A DNA stretch of 64,000 nt from Pedobacter sp. MC2016-15 (GCF_026239695.1 NZ_JAPIVS010000005.1:372001-436000), one strand, 5' to 3'. Positions 17,064-26,054 are shown, counted from the stretch's first letter. Numbers and translations are program-made. The notes: generated by a model from the sequence alone, not told the origin.

Positions 17064-18716
17064 ATGGAAAAGAAAATACTGAAGGTCCATCCCAAAGATA
17101 ATGTGCTGGTGGCCCTGGTGGATCTGGCCGAAGGGGAGACGATCACTTATGGGGATGAGGTCTATATCCTGAAAGACCATGTAAAGGCAAAACATAAATT
17201 TGTAACGCAGGACCTGAGGACTGACGATCAGGTGATCATGTATGGGGTGCTGGTGGGGAAGGCGAAACTGCCGGTTCCGAAAGGAGCGGTGCTGACCACT
17301 GCCAACCTGAAGCACGCTGCAACGGGTTTCCATACGGGGGAGAATCAACTTGACTGGCATGTGCCTGATATCACGGCCTGGAAGGATAAAACTTTCAACG
17401 GCTTTCACCGTAACGACGGACAGGTGGGTACAGCCAATCACTGGCTGGTGATCCCGATGGTTTTTTGTGAGAACAGGAACCTGGATGTGATACAGGAGGC
17501 GTTGCTCAACAACCTGGGGTATGGCAGGAATGAAAACTACCAGGCACAGGCGAAAGAACTGATGGCGCTCTACGAAAAAGGAGCCAGCGTTGAGGAGATC
17601 CTCAATTCCCAAACGAGTTTCACGGAAAAAGCTGAGCCTAAAAACCGGATGTTTCCAAATGTGGACGGGATTAAATTCCTGAACCACAACGGTGGCTGTG
17701 GGGGCATCCGCCAGGATTCACAGACTTTATGTGGCCTGCTGGCGGGATATATTACACATCCCAACGTGGCCGGGGCTACGGTGCTGAGCTTGGGTTGCCA
17801 GAATGCACAGGTGAGCATCCTGATGGAAGAAATTGAAAAAAGGAGTCCTGATTTTGATAAGCCTTTATATATCCTGGATCAGCAAAAGACGGGTACGGAA
17901 GCAGATTTGCTCTCCGATGCCATCAAACAAACTTTTGCAGGCCTGATACAGGCAAACGCCAATGTGCGCCAGCCGGCACCACTGAGTAAACTGTGTATCG
18001 GTCTTGAATGTGGTGGCTCTGATGGTTTCTCGGGTCTGTCAGCGAATCCCGCAATAGGTTATACTTCAGACTTGCTGGTGGCTTTGGGCGGATCGGTGAT
18101 CCTGGCAGAGTTCCCTGAACTGTGCGGGGTCGAACAGAATATTATCGACCGCTGTGTGGATCCTGCAGATGCAACGCGCTTTGCTGAGCTGATCAAAACG
18201 TATAGCGACCGTGCGACGGAAGCGGGTTCTGGTTTTGATATGAATCCCTCTCCGGGAAATATCAAAGACGGGCTGATCACTGACGCTATTAAATCTGCGG
18301 GTGCCGCCAAGAAGGGTGGTACCTCACCAGTGGTAAATGTGCTGGATTATCCTGAAAAGGTGACGAAGCCAGGGCTGAACCTGCTATGTACACCGGGCAA
18401 TGATGTGGAATCTACTACTGCCGAAGTGGGCTCAGGCGCAAACATTGTTTTGTTTACGACAGGATTGGGCACGCCTACAGGAAACCCGATCGCTCCGGTG
18501 GTGAAGATCTCTACCAATACGGTACTGTACAATAAGATGAATGATATTATCGACCTTGATACTGGTTCTATCATCGCTGGTGAAGAAACTATCGAGGAAG
18601 CAGGAGCAAGAATACTGAATTATGTAATTGATGTAGCAAGCGGAAATACCACAGTAAGTGCTGTGCGTCATATCCAGGATGACTTTATCCCATGGAAACG
18701 CGGCATCTCACTTTAA
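17064..18716 (+). CDS. uxaA: Altronate dehydratase UxaA
   Basis: A 550-residue dehydratase that converts D-altronate to KDG. Residues 1 to about 95 form the SAF domain (MEKKILKVHPKDNVLVALVDL), and the remainder is the catalytic domain with conserved cysteine segments FLNHNGGCGGIRQD, LSLGCQN and CIGLECGGSDGFSG, expected to hold the iron cofactor. Both domains are in one chain, as in Escherichia coli UxaA. It starts 6 bp after uxaB. Confidence 0.95.
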   Translation: MEKKILKVHPKDNVLVALVDLAEGETITYGDEVYILKDHVKAKHKFVTQDLRTDDQVIMYGVLVGKAKLPVPKGAVLTTANLKHAATGFHTGENQLDWHVPDITAWKDKTFNGFHRNDGQVGTANHWLVIPMVFCENRNLDVIQEALLNNLGYGRNENYQAQAKELMALYEKGASVEEILNSQTSFTEKAEPKNRMFPNVDGIKFLNHNGGCGGIRQDSQTLCGLLAGYITHPNVAGATVLSLGCQNAQVSILMEEIEKRSPDFDKPLYILDQQKTGTEADLLSDAIKQTFAGLIQANANVRQPAPLSKLCIGLECGGSDGFSGLSANPAIGYTSDLLVALGGSVILAEFPELCGVEQNIIDRCVDPADATRFAELIKTYSDRATEAGSGFDMNPSPGNIKDGLITDAIKSAGAAKKGGTSPVVNVLDYPEKVTKPGLNLLCTPGNDVESTTAEVGSGANIVLFTTGLGTPTGNPIAPVVKISTNTVLYNKMNDIIDLDTGSIIAGEETIEEAGARILNYVIDVASGNTTVSAVRHIQDDFIPWKRGISL

Positions 18717-18723
18717 AATTTTT

Positions 18724-20127
18724 ATGATGAAACCTTTTTTAGACGAAAACTTCCTATTAAATACTCAAACTGCACAAGATCTTTATCACCAGTTTGCCAA
18801 AGACATGCCCATCATCGATTACCACTGCCATCTTCCGCCGGATCAGATTGCTGAGGATAAAAACTTTGAAAACCTGACGCAGGTGTGGTTATATGGTGAT
18901 CATTACAAATGGCGGGCAATGCGTGCCAATGGGGTATCTGAAGATTATATCACGGGCAACAAAAGCGACTGGGAGAAATTTGAGAAATGGGCAGAAACCG
19001 TGCCTTACACGCTGCGTAACCCTTTATACCACTGGACTCACCTGGAGCTACAAAGATATTTTGATATCTATGATGTGCTTTCACCAGCCACGGCAAAGAA
19101 GATCTACGATGAGTGTACCGCAAAACTGCAGACACCGGAGTATTCCGTAAAAAACCTACTGAAAAAGATGGGTGTGGTGACCGTGGCTACGACAGATGAT
19201 CCTTGTGACGATCTGGCACATCACCAGAAACTGAAAGCGGAAGGCTTTGACATCAAGATTCTGCCTGCCTTTCGTCCCGATAAGGCGATGAATGCGGATG
19301 ACCTGATTGCGTTGAATGCGTATATCGCAAAACTGGAGAAGGTAGATGGCGCCGAGATCAAAACCTACAGGCAATACCTGGCTGCATTGAAACGCAGACA
19401 TGATTATTTTGCAGAAAATGGTTGTGTGCTTTCTGACCACGGACTGGAGCAGCTGTATGCTGAAAACTATACTGAAGATGAAGTAGAGGCGATCTTCCTG
19501 AAGATTGGTGCCGGAGATACCTTGTCTAAACTGGAGATCCTGCAGTTTAAATCAGCGCTGCTGCATGTATTTGCGGTGTGGGATCATGAAAAAAACTGGG
19601 TACAGCAATACCATATTGGTGCGCTTAGAGATAACAACACGAGGATGCTCAAAAATCTGGGGCCAGATACAGGTCTGGATTCTATCGGTGATTTTTCACA
19701 GGGCCAGGCGCTATCCAAATTCATGAACAGGCTGGATACCAGTAACCAGCTGGCAAAAACGATTATCTATAACCTGAATCCTGCAGATAATGAGCTGATT
19801 GCAACGATGATTGGTAATTTCAATGATGGCACGATCGCGGGCAAGATCCAGTATGGATCGGCCTGGTGGTTCCTGGATCAGAAGGAAGGGATGATCAAAC
19901 AGATCAACGCTTTATCAAATATGGGTCTGCTGAGCCGCTTTGTGGGTATGCTTACAGATTCAAGAAGTTTCCTGTCTTTCCCGAGACATGAATATTTTAG
20001 AAGAATATTGTGTAATTTATTAGGAGAAGATATTGAAAATGGTGAACTTCCCAACGACATAGCCTGGGTAGGTAAAATTGTACAGGACATATGTTACAAT
20101 AACGCAAAATCCTATTTCAATTTCTAA
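18724..20127 (+). CDS. uxaC: Glucuronate/galacturonate isomerase UxaC
   Basis: A 467-residue member of the amidohydrolase superfamily that isomerises D-galacturonate to D-tagaturonate (and glucuronate to fructuronate), the first step for saturated uronates released by GH28. The ATG at 18724 (MMKPFLDENFLL) follows the uxaA stop by 7 bp; the longer open frame overlaps uxaA and is unlikely. The metal-binding HxH is H34 and H36 in IIDYHCHLPP. The C-terminal segment LTDSRSFLSFPRHEYFRRILCN is typical. The stop overlaps the kdgK start as TAATG. Confidence 0.95.
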   Translation: MMKPFLDENFLLNTQTAQDLYHQFAKDMPIIDYHCHLPPDQIAEDKNFENLTQVWLYGDHYKWRAMRANGVSEDYITGNKSDWEKFEKWAETVPYTLRNPLYHWTHLELQRYFDIYDVLSPATAKKIYDECTAKLQTPEYSVKNLLKKMGVVTVATTDDPCDDLAHHQKLKAEGFDIKILPAFRPDKAMNADDLIALNAYIAKLEKVDGAEIKTYRQYLAALKRRHDYFAENGCVLSDHGLEQLYAENYTEDEVEAIFLKIGAGDTLSKLEILQFKSALLHVFAVWDHEKNWVQQYHIGALRDNNTRMLKNLGPDTGLDSIGDFSQGQALSKFMNRLDTSNQLAKTIIYNLNPADNELIATMIGNFNDGTIAGKIQYGSAWWFLDQKEGMIKQINALSNMGLLSRFVGMLTDSRSFLSFPRHEYFRRILCNLLGEDIENGELPNDIAWVGKIVQDICYNNAKSYFNF

Positions 20128-21149
20128 TGATGAGTAAAGTTTTAAGTTTCGGCGAACTGCTGTTAAGGATTTGTCCTGACTCAGCAGGAAGCTGGCTGGA
20201 GGACAACAGCTTTCCGGTTTATGTGGGTGGTGCTGAAGCCAACGTGGCGGCGGCACTGGCACTGTGGGAGATTCCTTCAGCGTACATGTCGGCCATCCCC
20301 GACAATTTTATCGCCAGGCAGCTGGTGGGTTACCTGGATGAATTAAATATTGACACCTCTGCCATCCAGTATTCTGGTGAACGTATTGGTCTCTATTTCC
20401 TGGATAAGGGAAAAGATCTGAAAAACGCCGGTGTGATCTATGATCGTAAGTACTCTTCCTTTTCTGAACTGGAAGTGGGCACGATCGACTGGGACAAGGT
20501 TTTCGAAGGGGTGAGCTGGTTTCACTTCAGCGCCATCTGTCCGGCCATTAACCAGTCGGTAGCAGATGTATGTGAAGAAGCGCTAAAGGCGGCTTCGGCA
20601 AAAGGGATTACAATCTCAATAGACCTGAACTACAGGGCTAAGCTCTGGAAATATGGGAAGGAGCCCGTAGAGGTGCTTCCTTCGCTGGTACAATACTGCG
20701 ACCTGGTAATGGGCAATGTATGGGCAGCAGAGAAGATGCTGGGTATCCCAGTGTCAGAAACGCTGGTGGAAGAGCATGATAAAAGTGCCTACCTGCAGCA
20801 GTCGCAGGTGAGCTCAAAAGCGATTATGGAGCAGTTCCCGAAATGTAAATATGTGGCGAATACCTTCCGTTTTGACCATGGATCGGGTATTCAGTACTAC
20901 ACTACGCTATACACGGAGGATGAATTGTTTATCTCTACAGAATATGTAGCAGAGCAGATTGCGGGAAAAGTGGGCAGCGGAGATTGTTTTATGGCAGGGC
21001 TGATCTACGGCCTGTACAAGGAGCAGGAACCACAGGAAGTGGTAAACTTTGCCACGGCGGCAGCATTTGCCAAACTATTTACAGAGAGTGATTTTAATAC
21101 AACAAAACTAGAAGAGATACAGGGAGTAGTTCAAAGATATGAAAACTAA
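20127..21149 (+). CDS. kdgK: 2-dehydro-3-deoxygluconokinase KdgK (PfkB family)
   Basis: A 340-residue ribokinase-family sugar kinase that phosphorylates KDG to 2-keto-3-deoxy-6-phosphogluconate. The substrate-binding di-glycine is at 34-35 (VYVGGAEANVAAALA) and the ATP/anion-hole motif reads GSGDCFMAG with the catalytic base D286. It is translationally coupled on both sides: a 1-bp overlap with uxaC and an 11-bp overlap with the aldolase. It joins the two uronate branches that converge on KDG. Confidence 0.92.
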   Translation: MMSKVLSFGELLLRICPDSAGSWLEDNSFPVYVGGAEANVAAALALWEIPSAYMSAIPDNFIARQLVGYLDELNIDTSAIQYSGERIGLYFLDKGKDLKNAGVIYDRKYSSFSELEVGTIDWDKVFEGVSWFHFSAICPAINQSVADVCEEALKAASAKGITISIDLNYRAKLWKYGKEPVEVLPSLVQYCDLVMGNVWAAEKMLGIPVSETLVEEHDKSAYLQQSQVSSKAIMEQFPKCKYVANTFRFDHGSGIQYYTTLYTEDELFISTEYVAEQIAGKVGSGDCFMAGLIYGLYKEQEPQEVVNFATAAAFAKLFTESDFNTTKLEEIQGVVQRYEN

Positions 21150-21804
21150 GGAAACGACGTTAAAGGCGATTACAGAACAGGCACTATTGCCACTGTTCTA
21201 TTATGATGATGCAGAAGTAAGCCTGGAGATTGTACGCACAATATACCGTGCGGGTGTCCGGGTGATAGAATATACCAACAGGGGCCCTGCGGCGCTGGAG
21301 AATTTCAAAATCCTGGTAGAGGCCGCTAAAACGGAAATGCCGGATTTACATGTAGGGATCGGTACAATCAAAAATGTGGAGCAGGCAGCAGATTTTATTG
21401 CTGCAGGTGCGCACTTTATCGTTTGTCCGGTGGTAGACCTGGAGATCGGTAAACTGGTGCATGAGGCGGGATTGCTGTGGATTCCGGGATGTTTCTCACC
21501 TACAGAAATTAACCTGGCTTCACAAAACGGAGCGGGACTGATCAAGTTGTTCCCTGCAAACTTACTGGGTCCGGCATTTATGTCGTCAGTGAAGGATCTT
21601 TTCCCCGGACAATTGTTTATCCCAACAGGTGGGGTGGAGATTGAGGCGGCAAACATCAGCGCCTGGTTTAAGTCGGGCGTATGTGGAGTTGGCATGGGCA
21701 GCAAGCTGATCAGCAAGGAGATATTAACAAACAAAGATTACGATACACTTTTTACATTAACAGAAAAAACATTTAAAATTATAAGTGAAACCAGGCTGAG
21801 TTAA
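21139..21804 (+). CDS. eda: KDPG aldolase (2-dehydro-3-deoxyphosphogluconate aldolase)
   Basis: A 221-residue class I aldolase that cleaves KDPG into pyruvate and glyceraldehyde-3-phosphate. The Schiff-base lysine is K136 in GLIKLFPANLLGP, and E44 in GVRVIEYTNRGP occupies the usual acid/base position, with a Y-T-N in place of the more common V-T-L. GTIKN and PTGGVE phosphate-binding segments are present. The start overlaps kdgK by 11 bp. A hairpin spans its stop codon. Confidence 0.92.
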   Translation: MKTKETTLKAITEQALLPLFYYDDAEVSLEIVRTIYRAGVRVIEYTNRGPAALENFKILVEAAKTEMPDLHVGIGTIKNVEQAADFIAAGAHFIVCPVVDLEIGKLVHEAGLLWIPGCFSPTEINLASQNGAGLIKLFPANLLGPAFMSSVKDLFPGQLFIPTGGVEIEAANISAWFKSGVCGVGMGSKLISKEILTNKDYDTLFTLTEKTFKIISETRLS

Positions 21805-21821
21805 GGATTTAACCCAGCCTG
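21792..21821 (+). terminator. Hairpin overlapping the aldolase stop codon
   Basis: CAGGCTG-A-GTTAA pairs with TTAAC-C-CAGCCTG: 12 pairs with one internal A-C mismatch around a GGAT loop. No T-tract follows. It may trim or stabilise the 3' end of the enzyme part of the transcript before the transporter gene. Confidence 0.5.
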
Positions 21822-21853
21822 CCAACAACCTAACCTCAAACCAAATATAGACA

Positions 21854-23221
21854 ATGAAAGAAGCTAAAATGAGCAATTACCGCTGGACAATCTGTGCGTT
21901 ATTGTTTTTTGCCACTACTGTCAACTACTTAGACCGACAAGTATTGAGTCTCCTGCACCCAACGCTGGAGAAAGAATTTAACTGGACGAACAGTGATTAT
22001 GCGAATATTACTTCTGTGTTTCAGTTTGTCTATGCGATATCTATGCTCTTCGCGGGCAGGATTGTAGATAAATTGGGCACGAAATGGGGGTATGCGATTT
22101 CGCTGATCGTATGGTCGGCAGGTGCGGTGATGCATGCGCTGGCGATCCCTATCGGGGAGGGCTTGTCGTCTATGCTGAGCTGGGCAGGTCTGGGGTTGAT
22201 TCCGGTTTCTGTACTGGGATTCAGTGTTTCTAGGGCAGTGCTAGGAATTGGTGAGTCGGGGAATTTCCCTGCTGCCATCAAAGCTACAGCTGAGTATTTC
22301 CCAAAAAAAGAACGCTCTTTCGCAACGGGAATTTTTAACTCCGGTGCGAATATCGGGGCGGTGCTTGCGCCATTGACGGTGCCCTGGATTGCAGCGAAAT
22401 GGGGCTGGGAAAGTGCTTTCATCATTGTAGGCGCCGTAGGTCTGATCTGGCTGGGATTCTGGTTCTTCTTTTATGATAAGCCTGAAAATCAAAAGAATAT
22501 TACGCAGTCTGAGCTTGACTATATCAATAGCGACCGTCTGGATGATGACGGGATCGTGGAGCCGCAGAGTGCAGAAAGGGTTTCCTGGGTAAGGTTGCTG
22601 GGTTATAAGCAAACCTGGGCATTTGTCGTGGGTAAGTTTATGACAGATGGGGTATGGTGGTTTTTCCTGTTCTGGCTGCCTTCGTACCTGAAGGTGCAGT
22701 ATGGCATGGTAGGTACGGATATTATGCTGCCTCTTACAGTGCTGTATAGCATGACGATGATCGGCAGTGTTGGCGGGGGATGGTTCCCGGTATATTACAT
22801 GAAAAAAGGTCTGGCACCTTATGACGCAAGGATGAAAGCGATGCTGATCATTGCGCTGTTCCCACTTTTGGTATTGCTGGCACAGCCCTTCGGAGATCTC
22901 ACCTTCTGGATCCCCGTGATCCTGATCGGTATCGGGACTTCCGCGCACCAGGCATGGTCTGCAAATATCTTTACTACAGTCTCAGATATGTTCCCTAAAA
23001 AAACTATTGGAACTGTGATTGGCCTGGGTGGTATGGCTGGTGGATTGGGTGGTGTGACGATCTCGAAACTGGGGGGGGCGCTTTTCGACTACTACAAATC
23101 GATGGGACATACACAAACGGGATATACTATTATGTTCGCGATCTGCGCGGTGCTCTATCTCGTGGCCTGGCTGATCATGAAATCGCTTGTACCTAAATAC
23201 ACGCCAATTACAGATCTGTAA
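21854..23221 (+). CDS. exuT: Hexuronate transporter, MFS (ExuT-like)
   Basis: A 455-residue major-facilitator permease with about 12 hydrophobic segments. NYLDRQVLSLL in the first helix and the following DY segment are typical of the anion:cation symporter branch that includes ExuT. GESGNFPAAIKATAEYFPKKERSFATG is the conserved loop of that branch. It would bring galacturonate across the inner membrane for UxaC. Start at 21854, with an alternative at 21869. The position between the aldolase and gapN supports the assignment; substrate is inferred. Confidence 0.88.
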   Translation: MKEAKMSNYRWTICALLFFATTVNYLDRQVLSLLHPTLEKEFNWTNSDYANITSVFQFVYAISMLFAGRIVDKLGTKWGYAISLIVWSAGAVMHALAIPIGEGLSSMLSWAGLGLIPVSVLGFSVSRAVLGIGESGNFPAAIKATAEYFPKKERSFATGIFNSGANIGAVLAPLTVPWIAAKWGWESAFIIVGAVGLIWLGFWFFFYDKPENQKNITQSELDYINSDRLDDDGIVEPQSAERVSWVRLLGYKQTWAFVVGKFMTDGVWWFFLFWLPSYLKVQYGMVGTDIMLPLTVLYSMTMIGSVGGGWFPVYYMKKGLAPYDARMKAMLIIALFPLLVLLAQPFGDLTFWIPVILIGIGTSAHQAWSANIFTTVSDMFPKKTIGTVIGLGGMAGGLGGVTISKLGGALFDYYKSMGHTQTGYTIMFAICAVLYLVAWLIMKSLVPKYTPITDL

Positions 23222-23248
23222 ACTTTAAACATATTTATAATTTATCTT

Positions 23249-24871
23249 ATGTCTGCAATCGATTTATCCTCAATTTTTGTTGAAGAGAACCAAATTCCTG
23301 AGCAGTACAGATTATTGGAAGAGGTAAACCAGCGCGAATATCTGAGCAATGGTGAGATGCTTCCATGGAATGGGGAGGTGCATACGGTGCTTTCTCCAAT
23401 CTGTATTCAAACTGCAGAGGGGCTCAAGCGCAAGGTGATTGGCACTTATCCCTTATGTACGGAGAAGGAAAGTTTTGAAGCGCTGGACGCTGCTGTAGAG
23501 GCCTATGATAACGGTCGAGGGGCATGGCCGACTATGAGTGTATCTGACCGTATAGACTGTGTGGCGCTCTTTACGGAGAAGATGATCACGAAGAAAGATG
23601 AGGTGGTGAAATTACTGATGTGGGAGATCGGTAAGTCGCACGCAGATTCTGTAAAGGAGTTTGACCGTACGGTGGAGTACATTTATGCGACCATTGATGC
23701 GCTGAAGGATCTGGACAGGCGCTCGGCGCAGTTTAGTATCGAGCAGGGGATTGTGGCGCAGATCAGGCGTTCGCCACTTGGAGTGGTGCTTTGCATGGGG
23801 CCGTTCAACTATCCTTTAAATGAGACTTTTACAACGTTGATTCCAGCCTTGATTATGGGGAATACGTTATTGTTCAAACCGCCTAAGCATGGTACCTTGC
23901 TGCACTATCCTTTACTGGAGGCTTTCAGTTCGTGTTTTCCAAAAGGGGTGGTGAATACGATTTACGGTCGGGGGAGTAATATTATTCCGGGACTGATGAA
24001 GTCGGGCAAGATCAATGTGCTTACACTTATCGGATCCAGCAAGGTGGCGGATGAGTTGAAGAAGTTGCATCCAAAGGTGAATCGCTTGCGGGCGGTTTTA
24101 GGGCTGGATGCAAAGAATGCGGCGATTATTACAGCACATGCTGATTTGAAACTTGCTGTGCAGGAGACTTTGCTGGGATCTTTGTCATTTAACGGGCAGC
24201 GCTGTACGGCGCTGAAGATTGTGTTTGTGCACCGTAGTGTGGTGGATGAGTTTCTGAAGCTTTTTGCTGAAGCAGTATCGCAACTGAAATATGGGATGCC
24301 ATGGGAGGATGGGGTTTCTTTAACGCCATTGCCTGAGCCACATAAGCCAGCTTACCTGAAGGAATGTATCGAGGATGCGGTAGAGCAGGGTGCAGCTGTT
24401 ATCAACGAAAACGGGGGATTGACTAATGAGTCATTTGTCTATCCGGCGATTGTTTATCCAGTGAACAAGGGGATGAAGTTATGGGAAGAGGAGCAGTTTG
24501 GACCGGTTATTCCGGTTACAGCTTTTGATGATCTGGAGGAGACTGTAGAGTATCTGATTGAGTCTACTCATGGGCAGCAGGTGAGTATATTCAGCAATGA
24601 TGATGATGAGCTTGCAGCAATGATTGATCCGCTGGTTAATCTGGTGAGCAGGGTTAATATCAATTGCCAGTGTCAGCGGGGACCGGATGCGTTTCCATTT
24701 ACAGGCAGGAAGGATTCTGCAGAGGGTACGCTTTCTGTTGTGGATGCGATCAGGTCGTTTTCGATCAGGTCGCTTGTCGCGACAAAATTGAATAAAACTA
24801 ATAAGGATTTATTGGACGCGATATTGGAAGATAAGACGAGTAACTTCTTGTCAAATAAGTTTTTGTTTTAG
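23249..24871 (+). CDS. GapN-type NADP-dependent glyceraldehyde-3-phosphate dehydrogenase (ALDH superfamily)
   Basis: A 540-residue aldehyde dehydrogenase. The catalytic cysteine is C319 in SFNGQRCTALK; the NAD(P)-binding segment MGPFNYPLNETF is near 183-194 and the fold continues through EEEQFGPVIPV. Length and overall sequence resemble the non-phosphorylating GAPDH group, which oxidises glyceraldehyde-3-phosphate directly to 3-phosphoglycerate. That fits its place after the KDPG aldolase. The usual ELGGK segment carrying the general-base Glu reads GLDAKN (285-290), so Glu is missing at the standard place. Another aldehyde substrate remains possible. Confidence 0.8.
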   Translation: MSAIDLSSIFVEENQIPEQYRLLEEVNQREYLSNGEMLPWNGEVHTVLSPICIQTAEGLKRKVIGTYPLCTEKESFEALDAAVEAYDNGRGAWPTMSVSDRIDCVALFTEKMITKKDEVVKLLMWEIGKSHADSVKEFDRTVEYIYATIDALKDLDRRSAQFSIEQGIVAQIRRSPLGVVLCMGPFNYPLNETFTTLIPALIMGNTLLFKPPKHGTLLHYPLLEAFSSCFPKGVVNTIYGRGSNIIPGLMKSGKINVLTLIGSSKVADELKKLHPKVNRLRAVLGLDAKNAAIITAHADLKLAVQETLLGSLSFNGQRCTALKIVFVHRSVVDEFLKLFAEAVSQLKYGMPWEDGVSLTPLPEPHKPAYLKECIEDAVEQGAAVINENGGLTNESFVYPAIVYPVNKGMKLWEEEQFGPVIPVTAFDDLEETVEYLIESTHGQQVSIFSNDDDELAAMIDPLVNLVSRVNINCQCQRGPDAFPFTGRKDSAEGTLSVVDAIRSFSIRSLVATKLNKTNKDLLDAILEDKTSNFLSNKFLF

Positions 24872-24881
24872 GGGTTCGGGA

Positions 24882-24961
24882 AAAAAAATAGAAGGTCTGG
24901 TTTGATGCTGTATTCTGCGGAAATACAGAATAAGGCATCAAACCAGACCTTCTATTTTTTT
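24882..24961. terminator. Very long bidirectional terminator hairpin
   Basis: A perfect 27-bp inverted repeat (24882-24908 with 24935-24961) begins with an A-run and ends with a T-run. An inner 7-bp stem (TATTCTG/CAGAATA) has an 8-nt loop. It closes the pectin locus 10 bp after gapN and would work in both directions against the convergent gene ending at 25134. Confidence 0.85.
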
Positions 24962-24988
24962 ACTTCTTACAAGGGTTTATTCAACATG

Positions 24989-25118
24989 CAGGGAGCACAA
25001 GCATGGCTTCCTTGCAGGGAGCACAGGCATGGCTTTCTTACTATATCGCCTTGTAAGTTCTCCTTGCAGGGCTTATAGGCATCGCTTTCTTACTATATCG
25101 CCTTGCAAGCTCTCATTG
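24989..25118. repeat. Imperfect tandem repeat, half unit plus two 52-bp units
   Basis: Unit 1 (24989-25014, 26 bp) is a half copy. Units 2 (25015-25066) and 3 (25067-25118) are 52 bp each and share long identical stretches such as GCTTTCTTACTATATCGCC. All begin CAGGG and end in TTG. The array fills most of the gap between the gapN terminator and the 3' end of the next gene. I see no coding function. Confidence 0.75.
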
Positions 25119-25133
25119 CAGAAACTTTGATTC

Positions 25134-26054
25134 TTAATCTACTAATCTTTTCTCGAGGATTACAGCGCTTTCAACTTTTCTCTTCTTGGAGTTATTCATG
25201 ATCAGGTTGTATTTACCAAGGAAGCCAGTGCCGATAATGTTTTTTGGTACAGCTGAGCTGATTACTACTTTTTGGTTCTTCAGCGCCATGCCGTTGAAAG
25301 TCATGTTCGGAATTACTGCTTCGTAAATCGTGTCTACCAGTTTGTCGGAATGCACATTCGATACTACCGTTCTGGAAGGGCTAAGACGGTACTCATCGAT
25401 AATCGCCCTTCCTATGGCCGTAGAGCTGCTCACCAGGAAGCCGGCGCCTGAACCCAGATCCAGGATAAATTCAGAGTTTACATTACTGATGTTAACCACT
25501 GCCGTTGGGGCAGTATTGTTCTTGTAGTTGATTGTCGTATAGGCCTGTTCCGGGCTGAAAGGAGTTTTGGAAACGAAAACTTCGTTTCTGTCATTATTGA
25601 TCTTCCAGTTGTACTGATACACCATCAGCGTTCCTGTAGAGCCAGTGGCAATCGTATCGGGAAAGGCCTGGTTGATGACCGTCTCTTCGTTGCGGAACTT
25701 CAGGGGGCCTACTTCGATCTTAGGCAGGTAGAATACAGATTTACTGTGGGGGCCTCCGTTTTTGTCGGTAGACATCAGTCGGTCCCAGCTAGGCCATAGT
25801 TGCCTGGTTTCGTAGAAGTAAGGGGTGAGTCGTAAAGTTTTGGAGTACGTAGCGAACAGCAGGGCGATGGTGTCTTTGTCTACTCTCGCCGGCAGGTAGA
25901 TGCGGTTATACTTGTCTTTCTTAAAGCTGATCTTCGTCACTGCTTTTTTCGACTGTGCCAGGGCAGGGCCTGATATTAAAGATCCTGCTGAGATGCAGGT
26001 AACTGCAAGCAGGAACAGTATCGTTCTTTTGGATAAAAGATTTTGTGTTTTCAT
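25134..26054 (-). CDS. Secreted retropepsin-like (aspartic protease fold) protein
   Basis: A 306-residue protein from the Met at 26054 (MKTQNLLSKR); the open frame reaches 26087. The signal peptide ends at GPALAQ (residue 34). Two similar halves resemble retropepsin lobes: RVDKDTIALLFATYSKTL at about 57-73, and EFILDLGSGAGFLVS at 195-209, followed by NIIGTGFLGKYNLIMNN, which corresponds to the conserved hydrophobic-glycine flap end. The catalytic D-T/S-G appears as D199-L-G in the second half and is absent from the first. It may be an inactive or atypical protease. Function unknown. Confidence 0.6.
   Translation of the reverse strand: MKTQNLLSKRTILFLLAVTCISAGSLISGPALAQSKKAVTKISFKKDKYNRIYLPARVDKDTIALLFATYSKTLRLTPYFYETRQLWPSWDRLMSTDKNGGPHSKSVFYLPKIEVGPLKFRNEETVINQAFPDTIATGSTGTLMVYQYNWKINNDRNEVFVSKTPFSPEQAYTTINYKNNTAPTAVVNISNVNSEFILDLGSGAGFLVSSSTAIGRAIIDEYRLSPSRTVVSNVHSDKLVDTIYEAVIPNMTFNGMALKNQKVVISSAVPKNIIGTGFLGKYNLIMNNSKKRKVESAVILEKRLVD

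Noticed and set aside
24882..24961. Long inverted repeat considered as insertion-sequence ends
   Set aside because: The arms enclose only 26 bp and are flanked by A and T runs between convergent genes, which is a terminator layout; no transposase present.
24989..25118. Tandem repeat considered as a CRISPR array
   Set aside because: Adjacent units with no unique spacers between them and no cas genes nearby.
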